Below, piece after piece: positions 39,184-48,571 of a stretch of DNA of 64,000 nucleotides (positions are counted from its first letter, which is position 1; every line of letters begins with the position of its first letter). The stretch is from assembly GCF_002723995.1 (NCBI RefSeq), contig NZ_BEWP01000007.1, positions 1 through 64,000 of the forward strand. The letters are read 5' to 3'. Under the pieces are notes generated by a model. That model did not search any database. It was not told the origin of the DNA and saw nothing but the letters and a program-made list of their open reading frames with translations. Source of the stretch: Gluconobacter kondonii (GTDB lineage Bacteria > Pseudomonadota > Alphaproteobacteria > Acetobacterales > Acetobacteraceae). The position numbers and the translations under genes are program-made.

Positions 39184-39837
39184 ATGAGATTGCCCGCCGC
39201 CCGCCCCGCACTCGCTGTGACGGTCATATTTTTAAGTACGATGATAACAGCACACGCCGAGGATAAGTCTCTCGGAGCAATGCTGGACCCCCACCATCAT
39301 GGTCAGCTCATCTACCCACCGGCGGAACTCGAACAACGCAAAAGCGGTACGGCCCATATCCGCTGCACCATCAGTGCCATGGGTTTTCCCACAGAATGTG
39401 AGACATCCGCCTCACAGCCGGATTTCGCGCTCGCTGCCGAACATCTGGCCTATAGTTCAAAATTCCTGCCAGCTTACGAACATGGCAGCCCCGTTCAGAG
39501 CACGTGGGAATATGCATATACTTTCCACGCGCACCCCGACCTGACGAGCCCGCTGCTCGATAAGCTCCATTCTGCACCGCCCCATTATCCCGAAGCGGCA
39601 GATGTCGCCGCACTTGGCGCGCACATCGCCGTCACCTGCCAGATTGATCCGATCGGTGTCGCCCATGACTGCACCGCCAGCGACGGCCCCGCTATCCTGA
39701 AACAGGCATCGCTCGCCTATTTCGGTCTCGCAAGATACTACCCGGCCCTGAAGGACGGTCAGCCCATTTCGGCGCAGTATCACGGCAGCATCAACTGGGA
39801 CTCATCTCATCCCGCGGATCAGAAAGGATTTCGCTAG
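39184..39837 (+). CDS. Exported TonB-C-terminal-like protein
   Basis: A 217-residue periplasmic protein with a cleavable signal peptide ending ITAHAED. Two similar halves each show a TonB C-terminal-like pattern: ELEQRKSGTAHIRCTISAMGFPTECE and DVAALGAHIAVTCQIDPIGVAHDCT, each with a Cys pair. No membrane anchor or proline-rich spanning region is present, so it is not a canonical TonB. The Cys pairs may form disulfides. Function unknown. Confidence 0.65.
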   Translation: MRLPAARPALAVTVIFLSTMITAHAEDKSLGAMLDPHHHGQLIYPPAELEQRKSGTAHIRCTISAMGFPTECETSASQPDFALAAEHLAYSSKFLPAYEHGSPVQSTWEYAYTFHAHPDLTSPLLDKLHSAPPHYPEAADVAALGAHIAVTCQIDPIGVAHDCTASDGPAILKQASLAYFGLARYYPALKDGQPISAQYHGSINWDSSHPADQKGFR

Positions 39838-39944
39838 TTCAGCGGCAATGAGGCAACTTGCGCCGCACCCGAAACATAATGCATGATTTCCAAAAATCTG
39901 GGACGCGGCTTCCACGACCCGGTCCTTCTTTGGAGACCTTCATC

Positions 39945-40154
39945 ATGTCATTCCGCCGCCTGTCCGTTGCCGCTTTTGCCGTTATGGCCCTCGGGGCCCA
40001 GATGGCTCATGCCAAGCCCTGTCGTGATGACAAGGGCAAGTTCACAAAATGTGAAGCCCCTCCGAAACCGAAGCCCTGCCGTGACGCAAAAGGCAAGTTC
40101 ACCAAGTGCCCCGCACCTGCCACCAGCACGGCTCCTGCAACAGCTCCGAAGTAA
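39945..40154 (+). CDS. Small secreted Cys-repeat protein
   Basis: A 69-residue protein: signal peptide (AAFAVMALGAQMAHA) then two near-identical units PCRDDKGKFTKC and PCRDAKGKFTKC linked by PPKPK, and an Ala/Pro/Thr tail. Each unit is bounded by cysteines that could form a disulfide loop. GGAGA precedes the ATG. Similar CRDxKGKFxKC proteins are widespread and uncharacterised in alphaproteobacteria. A terminator follows. Confidence 0.7.
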   Translation: MSFRRLSVAAFAVMALGAQMAHAKPCRDDKGKFTKCEAPPKPKPCRDAKGKFTKCPAPATSTAPATAPK

Positions 40155-40162
40155 CATTTCAC

Positions 40163-40193
40163 ACCCCCGAAGGCCTCAGCCAACGGGGGTTTT
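40163..40193 (+). terminator. Terminator after the Cys-repeat gene
   Basis: Stem ACCCCCG / CGGGGGT (7 bp) with a 14-nt loop and a short T-tract, 9 nt after the stop and just reaching the convergent sufE stop. Confidence 0.65.
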
Positions 40194-40633
40194 CACGCCT
40201 GAAGGGCGGCCCGCTTCTGGATAGCCTGCGCCATGGCTTCCACCCCGTTGCCGCGATTTGTCGAAAGCGCTTTGACCAGCCCCATCTCGTGCAAAAATAC
40301 CGGACTTGTCCCAAGGATTTCTGCGCTGGATCGGCCTGAGTAAACCCTCAGCAACAGCGCCACGAGCCCCTGAACGATCGCAGCATCGGATGCACCGGCA
40401 AAAAACAGCTTCCCGTCGCGCTCAACCGCTTCAAGCCAGACCTGGCTCTGACAGCCCGGAACACGATGGACATCATCCTGCCAGTCTTCCGGAAATGGCG
40501 GCAACTTGCGGCCCATCTCGATGATGTACTGATACCGCTCCATCCAGTCGTCAAACAGACTCAGCTCAGCCTCGATCTCCTCAATGGCTGCCGCAGCAGT
40601 GTCTTCCGGGGGAACAAAATAGGCATCACTCAC
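40193..40633 (-). CDS. sufE: SufE-family sulfur acceptor
   Basis: A 146-residue protein that accepts persulfide sulfur from a cysteine desulfurase (SufS) for Fe-S cluster assembly. The active Cys is in VHRVPGCQSQVWL, and MERYQYIIEMGRKLPP is the usual N-terminal block. The start is GTG preceded by GGAGA. No other suf gene is next to it. Confidence 0.93.
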   Translation of the reverse strand: MSDAYFVPPEDTAAAAIEEIEAELSLFDDWMERYQYIIEMGRKLPPFPEDWQDDVHRVPGCQSQVWLEAVERDGKLFFAGASDAAIVQGLVALLLRVYSGRSSAEILGTSPVFLHEMGLVKALSTNRGNGVEAMAQAIQKRAALQA

Positions 40634-40657
40634 GCGTCATAATCTCCGTTACAGGCT

Positions 40658-42595
40658 TCAGTCCGTGCTCCCGCTGCCGTGACGCATGGTTTCGGCAACG
40701 GCTCTGCGCAAGGCGTCCTGCGTAAAAGGCTTTGGCAGAAGCAGACCGTTTTCAGGCGTCGGCATATCATCTGTATGTCCGCTGATAAACAACACCTTCA
40801 ATCCCAACACGGCTTTCTGTAACGCTGCCGCACAGGTCAGGCCATCATGATCAGGCATCCGCATATCGACGATCGCCAGATCAAACGGAGAGGATGGATC
40901 AACAGAATTCAACGCCTCTTCCAGCGAAGAAACAGCCGTCACCTTATGTCTGTCCTGTGTAAGGAAACCGGCTGTCACCATGCGTACCGGCGCTTCATCA
41001 TCCAGAACCAGAACCTTCAGCGACCACCCGACACTCCCGCCGGGACGTTCAGGCTGACTAACTCCCTGCTGCCCGCTCCGCGCTACAGGCAGAATCAGCG
41101 TCATGCGCGTTCCCTCACCCACGACACTGTCGACAACGATCTCCCCATAACTGCGGCTGAGGAACCCATACACACTCGACAGGCCCAGCCCCGTCCCGCG
41201 CCCGACATCCTTGGTCGTAAAGAACGGATCAAAAATTCTCGCCGCAATGTCCGGCGTCATGCCCGCACCTTCATCCACGACGTCCAGCGCCACTGCTCGA
41301 TTGAGACAACACTCCGCAGGCAGGTCCGTCCGCTTCTGATCCACAACCCGCGCGCTGATCCGCACCGTTCCACCGTCCGCCATGGCATCGCGTGCATTCA
41401 CACACAGATTCAAAAGCGCCATTTCAAGCTGATCGGCATCCGACCACACCAGCGGCAGATCCTGCGGGAGGTCTTCAACGCACAGCGCACAAGGTGACGC
41501 CACCGCAGGCGCACCACGCTTCTTGAGGCTCTGACGCAGAAGATCCGTCAAACCGGGCAAAAGCTGCTCCAGCGATACCGCGGACAGCCGCGCCTCGCGC
41601 GGACGTCCAAACTGGAGCAACCGTCGTGTCAAAACCGCCCCGCGTTGCGCCGAATCAGCAGCATTGCGCAGCAGCGTTAAAGACGCCTCGTCAAGATCGG
41701 CAATATCTTCCAGCAGTTCGAGAGACCCGGAAATCGCGGCGAGCAGATTATTGAAATCATGAGCAATTCCTCCTGCCAGAGTCCCAAGAGACTGAAGCTT
41801 TTCCGCCTGTCGCAGCCGTGATTCCATGGCAACACGCGATGTCACATCCCGGTCCATACTGACCTGCCAGGCATCTTCCGAAGCCGCACCTTCCGGCCAC
41901 GCCAGCGCCAGTCGCGTCAGTTCATGCCAGCGCATGGACGTTTTGCCATCCTCCTGCGCAAGAACTTCCCCAACCAGCCGTTCTTCCTGCCCGGACCTGC
42001 GGACGCTCTCTCGCATAGCCTCCACGTCAGGCCACAGATTTTCCGGAAAATGGGCCTGCTCGGTTTCGGCACCATTTTCGGATTCATCGCGCACATTGCT
42101 GCGGATGCACCGCCCGTCGCGATCAGAAAAAACCAGTCCAATCGGCAGCGCTTCCATCAGTCCCCGCAGCAGAGCCTGCTCGGTCCGCAACGCCCGCTGC
42201 GCCAGACAATGCTGCGTGACTTCCCCAACCAGTGAACGCAGCGCATCCGAATCCCAAGGCTTGTGCACATAAGCCTGTACCTGCCCCTGATTCAGCGCCG
42301 ATACGACGGCCTCCAGATCGGCATATCCCGTCAGCAGAATACTGCGCGCGTCCGAAACGGCCCGCGCCTGCATCAGCAACTGGTCCCCAGTCAGGCCTGG
42401 CATCCGCTGGTCGGAAATGATGGTCGCAACATCCCGATGTTCCCGCAGCAGATCCAGTGCCCGCAGCGGGTCCGTCGTGGACAGGATTTCATACTGGTCT
42501 TCCAGCAGATCCGTCAGGGCAACGAGGATTTCCTCCTCATCGTCCACCAACAGAATCAGAGGACGCGACGGTCCCTTTGCGCTCCAGAAAGTCAT
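40658..42595 (-). CDS. Hybrid histidine kinase, REC-HK-REC
   Basis: A 645-residue soluble kinase. Domain order: N-terminal receiver (LVDDEEEILVAL, phospho-Asp in TIISDQRMPGLTG), a PAS-like linker (res about 160-250), a dimerisation domain with GGIAHDFNNLLAAISGSLELL (H of H-box), an ATPase domain (IFDPFFTTKDVGRGTGLGLSSVYG) and a second receiver (LVLDDEAPVRMV, AIVDMRMPDHDG). No transmembrane helices. It overlaps the upstream kinase gene (ATGA), so both are made together. No DNA-binding output is encoded here. Confidence 0.88.
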   Translation of the reverse strand: MTFWSAKGPSRPLILLVDDEEEILVALTDLLEDQYEILSTTDPLRALDLLREHRDVATIISDQRMPGLTGDQLLMQARAVSDARSILLTGYADLEAVVSALNQGQVQAYVHKPWDSDALRSLVGEVTQHCLAQRALRTEQALLRGLMEALPIGLVFSDRDGRCIRSNVRDESENGAETEQAHFPENLWPDVEAMRESVRRSGQEERLVGEVLAQEDGKTSMRWHELTRLALAWPEGAASEDAWQVSMDRDVTSRVAMESRLRQAEKLQSLGTLAGGIAHDFNNLLAAISGSLELLEDIADLDEASLTLLRNAADSAQRGAVLTRRLLQFGRPREARLSAVSLEQLLPGLTDLLRQSLKKRGAPAVASPCALCVEDLPQDLPLVWSDADQLEMALLNLCVNARDAMADGGTVRISARVVDQKRTDLPAECCLNRAVALDVVDEGAGMTPDIAARIFDPFFTTKDVGRGTGLGLSSVYGFLSRSYGEIVVDSVVGEGTRMTLILPVARSGQQGVSQPERPGGSVGWSLKVLVLDDEAPVRMVTAGFLTQDRHKVTAVSSLEEALNSVDPSSPFDLAIVDMRMPDHDGLTCAAALQKAVLGLKVLFISGHTDDMPTPENGLLLPKPFTQDALRRAVAETMRHGSGSTD

Positions 42596-44412
42596 GCTGC
42601 GCGGCCAGTCGCCACCGGCCCCTCCTCGGTCATGCGAACGGGCAGACTCAGCCGGAAACAGGCTCCGATACCATGCCCGCCCGGCAGATTGGCGTCCGTT
42701 ACTTCGATCGTCCCGTCATGCGCTTCCATGACACTATAGGCAATGGCCAGTCCCAGCCCCGTCCCTGTTCCCACAGGTTTGGTCGTGAAAAACGGGTCAA
42801 AGATCCGTGTCCGCAATTCATACGGCAGACCCGGCCCGTCATCGCTCACACTCATTTCATAACGCCCGTTCTCCAGACGCGAGGCGATGACGATCGTACC
42901 GCGCACCACATCACTATCCACGGACAGATCCGCGAGCGCATCCGCCGCATTGGAAATGATGTTCATGACAACCTGATTAAGAAATGCCGGCTGACAGACC
43001 AGTTCAGGCGGTGCCTGAAGGTCCTTCCGAACCACAATCCCCGGCCCCAGTTTATGGGCCAGCAAAGCCAGCGCCGTGTCCAGCGCGGCCGGAACATCGA
43101 CCTTCTGGAACGAGCTTTCATCCAGACGTGAAAACCGCCTCAGGCTCAGCACCAGATTTTGAATCCGCTGCAAGCCGAGCTTCATGGAGTCCAGACGCGA
43201 CATGCCTTTTTTCGTCAGCGAGATTGCCTCGTCAGACGCATTGACGCCCTGTAACCGCTTCAACGTCCGCGCCACCGTATCGGCATGGGCAATCGTGAAG
43301 GCCAGCGGATTGTTAATCTCGTGCGCAATCCCGGCCACCAGTTCACCCAGCGAGGCCATTTTTGCCGTCTGCACGAGCTTGGACTGCGCCTGAAGAAGCC
43401 GCTCGTTCGTGCGCGCCAGCTCCATATTGGCCTGCGCCAGCGCTTCGGCCATTTCCGCCTTGGCTCGTGCGGCCTCCAGTGTCAGCGCGTTCTGCTGACG
43501 CTCGATTTCCTGCTGGCGGAACTCGTCCTGCGCCATTCTGCGCTGGGCCAGCGTCCGGATTCGCATCGCAAGAGCTTCAAGCGCGATATCGCTCGGCACC
43601 AGATCATCGATTCCGGCTTCAAAAAATTCTCCGGAAGACTGCCGCCTGAACCGTGATGCCTCCACGATCCCCAACGTCCGGAACGGAATGCCACCGGCCT
43701 CCAGAACAGCCTGCCGCCGCGCATCCAGAAGACGGCAGAATTTCAGATCCTCGTCCCCGCTCCCAAGTTCCAGCACCAGACAATCCGGACTGTCGGCTCC
43801 CCGCAGCCATCCGCCTTCGATCAGATCGTCCGAACGTTCAATTGATGTCACGGTATGCCCGTCACGCCAGAGCAACTCTCCCAGCGTCGTTTCGGGTGCT
43901 TCCTCAGCTGTATCGTCTTCGTCTTCCTCCTCGCGTGGAGAATTGACGATCACGATCCGGGCCCGACGCAACCGGGATGCTTCATCCACCTGAAGAAGCT
44001 CAGGCCCTTCCCGCAACAGCGCCCGCATCCGCAGAACCATCAGGTCAGGATGAGCCGATTTGGAAATATAAGCGTCAGCCCCGCTTTCGAGCCCCTCACG
44101 CTCGACGCCCGGCGACGCATCTTCCGTCAGCATCAGGATCGGAATGTTGCGAGTCAGCGCATCCAGCCGCAGCCGCCGCGCAAGCTGCCCTCCGCTCATC
44201 CCCGGCAGTTCGGTACAGGCCACCACCAGATCAGGCATCGTATCCTCGATCGTGCCCAAACCTTCCTCGCCGCTCGTCGCGCAGGTGAGCGCAAAGCCTT
44301 CATTGACCAGAATCCGGGCAATCTGCCGGGCATGGTCGCAGTCAGGCTCCACCAGAACGACCCGGGGCATATTCGGCGTTACCATCGGCATCTCGAATTC
44401 AGGAAAAGGCAT
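42592..44412 (-). CDS. Histidine kinase with degenerate receiver domains
   Basis: About 606 residues: an N-terminal receiver-like domain (VVLVEPDCDHARQIARIL) in which the phospho-acceptor position of PDLVVACTELPGMSGG is Cys, not Asp; a second receiver-like segment with an acidic insert (EEEDEDD); a coiled coil; then a complete kinase core (GELVAGIAHEINNPLAF H-box, FDPFFTTKPVGTGTGLGLA). It is cytosolic and coupled to the REC-HK-REC gene downstream. Start uncertain: in-frame ATGs at 44412, 44391, 44385 and 44370, none with a good ribosome-binding site. Confidence 0.82.
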   Translation of the reverse strand: MPFPEFEMPMVTPNMPRVVLVEPDCDHARQIARILVNEGFALTCATSGEEGLGTIEDTMPDLVVACTELPGMSGGQLARRLRLDALTRNIPILMLTEDASPGVEREGLESGADAYISKSAHPDLMVLRMRALLREGPELLQVDEASRLRRARIVIVNSPREEEDEDDTAEEAPETTLGELLWRDGHTVTSIERSDDLIEGGWLRGADSPDCLVLELGSGDEDLKFCRLLDARRQAVLEAGGIPFRTLGIVEASRFRRQSSGEFFEAGIDDLVPSDIALEALAMRIRTLAQRRMAQDEFRQQEIERQQNALTLEAARAKAEMAEALAQANMELARTNERLLQAQSKLVQTAKMASLGELVAGIAHEINNPLAFTIAHADTVARTLKRLQGVNASDEAISLTKKGMSRLDSMKLGLQRIQNLVLSLRRFSRLDESSFQKVDVPAALDTALALLAHKLGPGIVVRKDLQAPPELVCQPAFLNQVVMNIISNAADALADLSVDSDVVRGTIVIASRLENGRYEMSVSDDGPGLPYELRTRIFDPFFTTKPVGTGTGLGLAIAYSVMEAHDGTIEVTDANLPGGHGIGACFRLSLPVRMTEEGPVATGRAA

Positions 44413-44529
44413 GACGGCACGGGAAAGTTTGCATTGGCGATCTCTTGCAGCTAGTCCGAAGTGAACCATTCGTCCGATTTCAGGGACGAACACTAACTCC
44501 CGTTGCCGGACCACTGGAAGCCATATCTC

Positions 44530-44940
44530 ATGGACATGCAGCCCCCGCCCCATATCACGGACCGTCTCCTCGGTAGCAGAAGCCGGAGCGAGTCATCGCT
44601 CACAACATCGTCGATGATCCGGATGGGCGTCTGGTCCGTCTGCTATTTTGCTTTCTATCTGGCCCAGCAGATTGCCGAACTCATGGCGCCTCTCCTGCTG
44701 ATTCTGGGTCTGGGCTGGTACATTCTTCCGCACATCGTCAATGCGATCACAACCAGCGCAGCCAGTGCCGACCCACAGGCACGCGACGTCATGAATCACG
44801 TCGCCGGAACCCTTCCGACCCATCTTCAAATCGGCAGCCACCTCATCACGCCGGGCTCCCTTATTTTCGACGGCATCCTGCTCATGGCCGTAGCTGCCAT
44901 CGGGGCCACACTCTCGGCACTCGCCGCCCGCAACATGTAA
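44530..44940 (+). CDS. Small membrane protein, unknown
   Basis: A 136-residue protein with two clear hydrophobic segments (VCYFAFYLAQQIAELMAPLLLILGLGWYIL and a C-terminal FDGILLMAVAAIGATLSALAA) and a periplasmic or cytoplasmic loop between. I do not recognise a family. It diverges from the kinase gene and is convergent with the zinc-ribbon gene; a run of nine C follows its stop. Confidence 0.6.
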   Translation: MDMQPPPHITDRLLGSRSRSESSLTTSSMIRMGVWSVCYFAFYLAQQIAELMAPLLLILGLGWYILPHIVNAITTSAASADPQARDVMNHVAGTLPTHLQIGSHLITPGSLIFDGILLMAVAAIGATLSALAARNM

Positions 44941-44970
44941 GCCCCCCCCCGGGGCGGCCCAAACCGGGGT

Positions 44971-45456
44971 TCAGGAAAAATGTCCGATCCCCGGAAGAAA
45001 ACCGAAAACCCCCGCGCCCTTGCAGTACCACAACGCCGCAGCTCCGGAGCCCGCCAGCACAAGACTGGCACCCCAGGCCGCAACCCAAAGACCCGTAGAC
45101 CCGATCATCGACGGACCAACCTGTTCAGTCCGTGCCTGAACGTCGCCAGCTGAACGGGAATGCAGGACAGCCGAACGGCGCTCAGCGTTTCGTCCCGCCA
45201 TCACCCCGGTCGCCCGGAATGTTCCTTCCGAAACGGACGAAGGGGCGTCCACCACATCAGGCTTGCTGCTGCTTTCCTCTTCCGGAACTTCAAAAACAGC
45301 CGGCGTGGCTTCGGGAACAGATTCCTGCGCCGTCACCGCAGGGGCAGTCATTTCCCAACTGTCTCCACAATTGGCGCAGCGCAGACGCTTAACCCCTTTT
45401 GCCATCGCCTCCGGTACTTCAAAGACCGCATGACAATGGGGGCATTCAATGCGCAT
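44971..45456 (-). CDS. Zinc-ribbon membrane protein (MJ0042 type)
   Basis: A 161-residue protein with an N-terminal zinc ribbon (CPHCHAVFEV ... RLRCANCGDSWEM: two CxxC knuckles), a disordered acidic linker, and one transmembrane helix (LWVAAWGASLVLAGSGAAALWY). In alphaproteobacteria such genes are often next to ftsE-ftsX, as here (divergent, 123 nt). Function unknown. Confidence 0.78.
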   Translation of the reverse strand: MRIECPHCHAVFEVPEAMAKGVKRLRCANCGDSWEMTAPAVTAQESVPEATPAVFEVPEEESSSKPDVVDAPSSVSEGTFRATGVMAGRNAERRSAVLHSRSAGDVQARTEQVGPSMIGSTGLWVAAWGASLVLAGSGAAALWYCKGAGVFGFLPGIGHFS

Positions 45457-45579
45457 TCAATCAATCCCTTCGACAGCCGGCTCCGATCCAGCCTAGCCTG
45501 ATCCGCGTACTTGTCTGTTATGACAAAATGATCGTTATTAAATGGTTAATAAATTACTCCAATTTTCAATGAAAGCGTC

Positions 45580-46281
45580 ATGATCCGCCTCCTGAATGTC
45601 TCGATGATGCCTCCCGGCGTAGGGCAGCCGGTCTTGCGAAACCTGACGCTTTCCGTGCCGCAGGGAGAGTTCCGCTGGCTGCTCGGACCATCCGGCGCTG
45701 GCAAGTCGAGCCTTCTGCGCCTCCTGACGCTCGAAACACGCCCATCCGCCGGTCAGATGGACCTGCTCGGCGTTTCCGTCAGCCACGCCAGCCGCGCAAC
45801 GCTGCGAAACCTGCGCCGAAGAATCGGGTTTGTTCCTCAGGACTATCGCCTGATCGGGGAATGGACGGTGTTCGACAATGTGGCTCTCCCGCTCAGACTG
45901 CGCGGCGCTTCCGAGCGCGACACCAGACGCGAGGCGTTCGCCGTACTGGAATGGCTGGATGTGGCACATCTCGCCGATAAGCGCCCCGGCGCCCTGTCCG
46001 GCGGTGAGCAGCAGCGCACGGCCATTGCCCGCGCCCTGATCGGTCGCCCCGAACTCCTGCTCGCCGATGAACCGACCAATGCGCTCGAAGACGCGCAGGC
46101 CAGACGCCTTCTGACGACATTTCAGGAATTGATCGAAATGGGCACGACCGTCATCGTCGCCACCCATAACGAGGCCTTGGTCCGCGAAGCTCCGGCAGCC
46201 TCCATCATCCTTCAGGACGGCACGATCGCAAATACCGACATTCAGAACGGAATTTCCACCCGACGGGCAGAACGCTCATGA
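45580..46281 (+). CDS. ftsE: Cell division ATP-binding protein FtsE
   Basis: A 233-residue ABC ATPase of the FtsEX divisome complex, which activates peptidoglycan hydrolases. Walker A GPSGAGKS, signature ALSGGEQQR, Walker B LLLADEPT and switch His in VATHNEA are all intact. Overlaps ftsX by 4 nt (ATGA). Somewhat divergent after the Walker B block (NALEDAQ). Confidence 0.93.
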   Translation: MIRLLNVSMMPPGVGQPVLRNLTLSVPQGEFRWLLGPSGAGKSSLLRLLTLETRPSAGQMDLLGVSVSHASRATLRNLRRRIGFVPQDYRLIGEWTVFDNVALPLRLRGASERDTRREAFAVLEWLDVAHLADKRPGALSGGEQQRTAIARALIGRPELLLADEPTNALEDAQARRLLTTFQELIEMGTTVIVATHNEALVREAPAASIILQDGTIANTDIQNGISTRRAERS

Positions 46282-47186
46282 GTGCCCCGGTCTCCCCCGG
46301 ACTGCGTTCAGGCAGCCTGCCGCTTCTGGTCGCACTCATGACCCTGCTCGCAGGCCTCTCACTTGCTGGGCTGGCAGGCGTGCAGACCCTTGCCGAAAGC
46401 TGGTCCGGTGCCGCCCGAAACGCAACCACAATCGAGATCCCGTCCGACACGCCCCAGCTTGCAGACCACACCCACACCTTAGTCCAGACCCTGAACAAAA
46501 CGCCCAATGTCACGGCAGTCCGCGAACTCTCCACCAAAGAAGTTCAAACCCTTCTCGCACCATGGCTGGGGCAGGTGTCTGACAGCGCAGGCCTTCCCGG
46601 CCTCTCACTGCCTGTCGTCCTGATTGTCGCCCATACCGGCACGCCCGATCTGGGCACGATCGTACATAACGTCCTGCCTGAAGCCGTCGTGGAAGAAGAC
46701 CGCCGCTGGGGTGAACGCCTCAACGGCCTGGGAAGCAGCCTGATCGCCTGTGCATGGCTGGCCGTCAGCCTCATCGCGGCCATTGCGGTTCTTTCAGTCG
46801 GCATGACCGTCCGCCGTTCCGTCATGGCCCAGCGCAAGGCCGTCGAAATCGTCCATTTCCTTGGCGCAGGAGACCTGACCATCTCCAGCAGGATCGCCGG
46901 ACGGGCAGCATTGCTCAGTCTCGCCGGAGGGTTCGTCGGCCTTCTGCTTCTGAGCCCGGTCATCACCATGCTGGCCCGGAAGCTTACGCCTTTTTCACAT
47001 GGCACACCTCCAACCGACTCTCCCGCCAACACATGGGACGCCCTGATCGCCGCATGGTGGAGCACCCTGCACGTCCTGCCGCGCATACTTCTTGAAGAAC
47101 TCGGCGCCCTGCCCCTGATCGCCGCCTGTCTGGGTTGGCTCACCGCACAGACCGTCGTGCTCGCCTGGCTCCGACGCCTGCCATGA
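46278..47186 (+). CDS. ftsX: Cell division protein FtsX
   Basis: A 302-residue inner-membrane partner of FtsE with four hydrophobic segments: LLVALMTLLAGLSLAGLAG near the N-terminus, then LIACAWLAVSLIAAIAVLSVG, LLSLAGGFVGLLLLSPVI and LGALPLIAACLGWLTAQTVVLA. The periplasmic loop (res 45-150) would contact a hydrolase activator. QRKAVEIVHFLGAGDLTI is the FtsX coupling segment. Overlaps ftsE and the next gene by 4 nt each. Confidence 0.9.
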   Translation: MSAPVSPGLRSGSLPLLVALMTLLAGLSLAGLAGVQTLAESWSGAARNATTIEIPSDTPQLADHTHTLVQTLNKTPNVTAVRELSTKEVQTLLAPWLGQVSDSAGLPGLSLPVVLIVAHTGTPDLGTIVHNVLPEAVVEEDRRWGERLNGLGSSLIACAWLAVSLIAAIAVLSVGMTVRRSVMAQRKAVEIVHFLGAGDLTISSRIAGRAALLSLAGGFVGLLLLSPVITMLARKLTPFSHGTPPTDSPANTWDALIAAWWSTLHVLPRILLEELGALPLIAACLGWLTAQTVVLAWLRRLP

Positions 47187-47776
47187 CACGTCTCTTCCGG
47201 GCATGTCTGGCGCTGGGAGGTCTCTGGCTGGCGGGATTCGTCTGGTTCGTTCAGGACGCCAGCAGCCCTCCCGTCACCGCCACTGTCTGTGATGGCATTG
47301 TCGCCCTGACCGGCGGAGAACAGCGCGTCGATACGGCCATTACGCTCCTGCGAGGCGGATACGGACATCTGTTGTTGATTTCGGGCGTTGGGCCCCATGT
47401 TACACTGCAACATATCCTGCATCTTCAACAGGAACCCCTGTCCTCACCTCTGGCCGCACGCATCACTCTGGGGCGCCGCGCCACCAGCACAATCGGCAAT
47501 GCCCATGAAACGGCCCAATGGGCCATGGACAACCGCCTGCACCGCCTTCTCGTCGTCACCTCCGGCTATCATATTCGTCGGGCCGTTCTCGAAATCCACC
47601 GCACAGCTCCCGATCTGGACCTCATCGCCTATCCGGTGGTGCCGCTCGCCCTGCAAGGCGTCCCTTCGCGCAGAACGCTTTTTCTGATGTTTCGGGAATA
47701 CAACAAACTACTCGGCGCCGAAATTGGCGTCCTGACAGGCCTGCCAGATGGTCGTGAAGGACTGGATGGCGCCTGA
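47183..47776 (+). CDS. YdcF/ElyC-like DUF218 protein
   Basis: A 197-residue protein with one N-terminal membrane anchor (ALGGLWLAGFVWFVQD) and a periplasmic DUF218 domain (DGIVALTGGEQRVDTAITLLRGG, TSTIGNAHETAQWA, LLVVTSGYHIRRAVLEI). DUF218 proteins such as ElyC act in envelope and lipid-carrier metabolism. It overlaps ftsX by 4 nt and precedes plsC; the ftsE-ftsX-ydcF-plsC order recurs in related alphaproteobacteria. Confidence 0.85.
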   Translation: MTRLFRACLALGGLWLAGFVWFVQDASSPPVTATVCDGIVALTGGEQRVDTAITLLRGGYGHLLLISGVGPHVTLQHILHLQQEPLSSPLAARITLGRRATSTIGNAHETAQWAMDNRLHRLLVVTSGYHIRRAVLEIHRTAPDLDLIAYPVVPLALQGVPSRRTLFLMFREYNKLLGAEIGVLTGLPDGREGLDGA

Positions 47777-47818
47777 CAGCCCTTGTGCCGGACAGGTTTT
47801 TCTGGTGTGCAGAACACC

Positions 47819-48571
47819 ATGATGAGCATTCTGCGCGGCGCCCTGTTCAATCTCTATCTCTTCTGGATCACCCTGTTCATGGGCCTCGGGACCATTCCGA
47901 TCCGCCTGATGAAAAATCAGGATCTGGCCCTCTCTTATGCAAAACTCTGGGCGCGCGCCGTTCTGTTCGGCTTCACCCGGATCTCTTCGGTCCGGATCGA
48001 GATCACAGGTCAAGAGAACCTGCCACCCGGCCCGCTGCTGATCGCCTCGCAGCATCAGTCCTTCTTCGATGGCTTCATCTGGATGACCCTCGTTGACCGC
48101 CCCGACTACATCATCAAAACGGAACTGACACGCATACCCGTCGTCGGCCCGATGCTGCGTCTGACGGGCATGATTTCCGTCGACCGGAAAGCCGGATCAA
48201 AAGCCCTGCGCACCATGATGCAGGATGCAAAATCCGCTCACGACGCGGGCCGCCAGATCATCATCTTCCCCGAAGGCACCCGCACACTGCCCGGCGAACG
48301 TCATCCGATCCAGCCCGGTATCGTCGCTCTAGCACGACAGGCCAACGTTCCCGTCGTGCCCGTCGCAACCGATTCAGGGCTCTTCTGGGACCGAAACCCC
48401 TGGCTCAAACGTCCGGGCACCCTTCACGTTGTGATCGGTCAGTCCCTCCCGCCGCAACAGGAACGCAAGGCCTTTACCGAGGCTCTGGAAAGCACGTGGG
48501 ACGAACTGTGCACAACCCACACCCTACCCAGAGATCCTGTGGATAACTCTGTGGACCCGGAAAACGCATGA
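47819..48571 (+). CDS. plsC: 1-acyl-sn-glycerol-3-phosphate acyltransferase
   Basis: A 250-residue membrane enzyme that acylates lysophosphatidic acid to phosphatidic acid. Motif I is SQHQSFFDG (HX4D), motif II near KTELTRIPVVGPMLR, motif III IIFPEGTRT, motif IV NVPVVPVA. One N-terminal hydrophobic segment. Two adjacent ATGs (47819, 47822) could start it. It continues the ftsEX-ydcF operon. The 3' end contains a DnaA-box-like TGTGGATAA. Confidence 0.92.
   Translation: MMSILRGALFNLYLFWITLFMGLGTIPIRLMKNQDLALSYAKLWARAVLFGFTRISSVRIEITGQENLPPGPLLIASQHQSFFDGFIWMTLVDRPDYIIKTELTRIPVVGPMLRLTGMISVDRKAGSKALRTMMQDAKSAHDAGRQIIIFPEGTRTLPGERHPIQPGIVALARQANVPVVPVATDSGLFWDRNPWLKRPGTLHVVIGQSLPPQQERKAFTEALESTWDELCTTHTLPRDPVDNSVDPENA

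Noticed and set aside
44941-44970. Phase-variable poly-C tract
   Set aside because: The nine-C run lies between two stop codons of convergent genes, so slippage would not change a protein.
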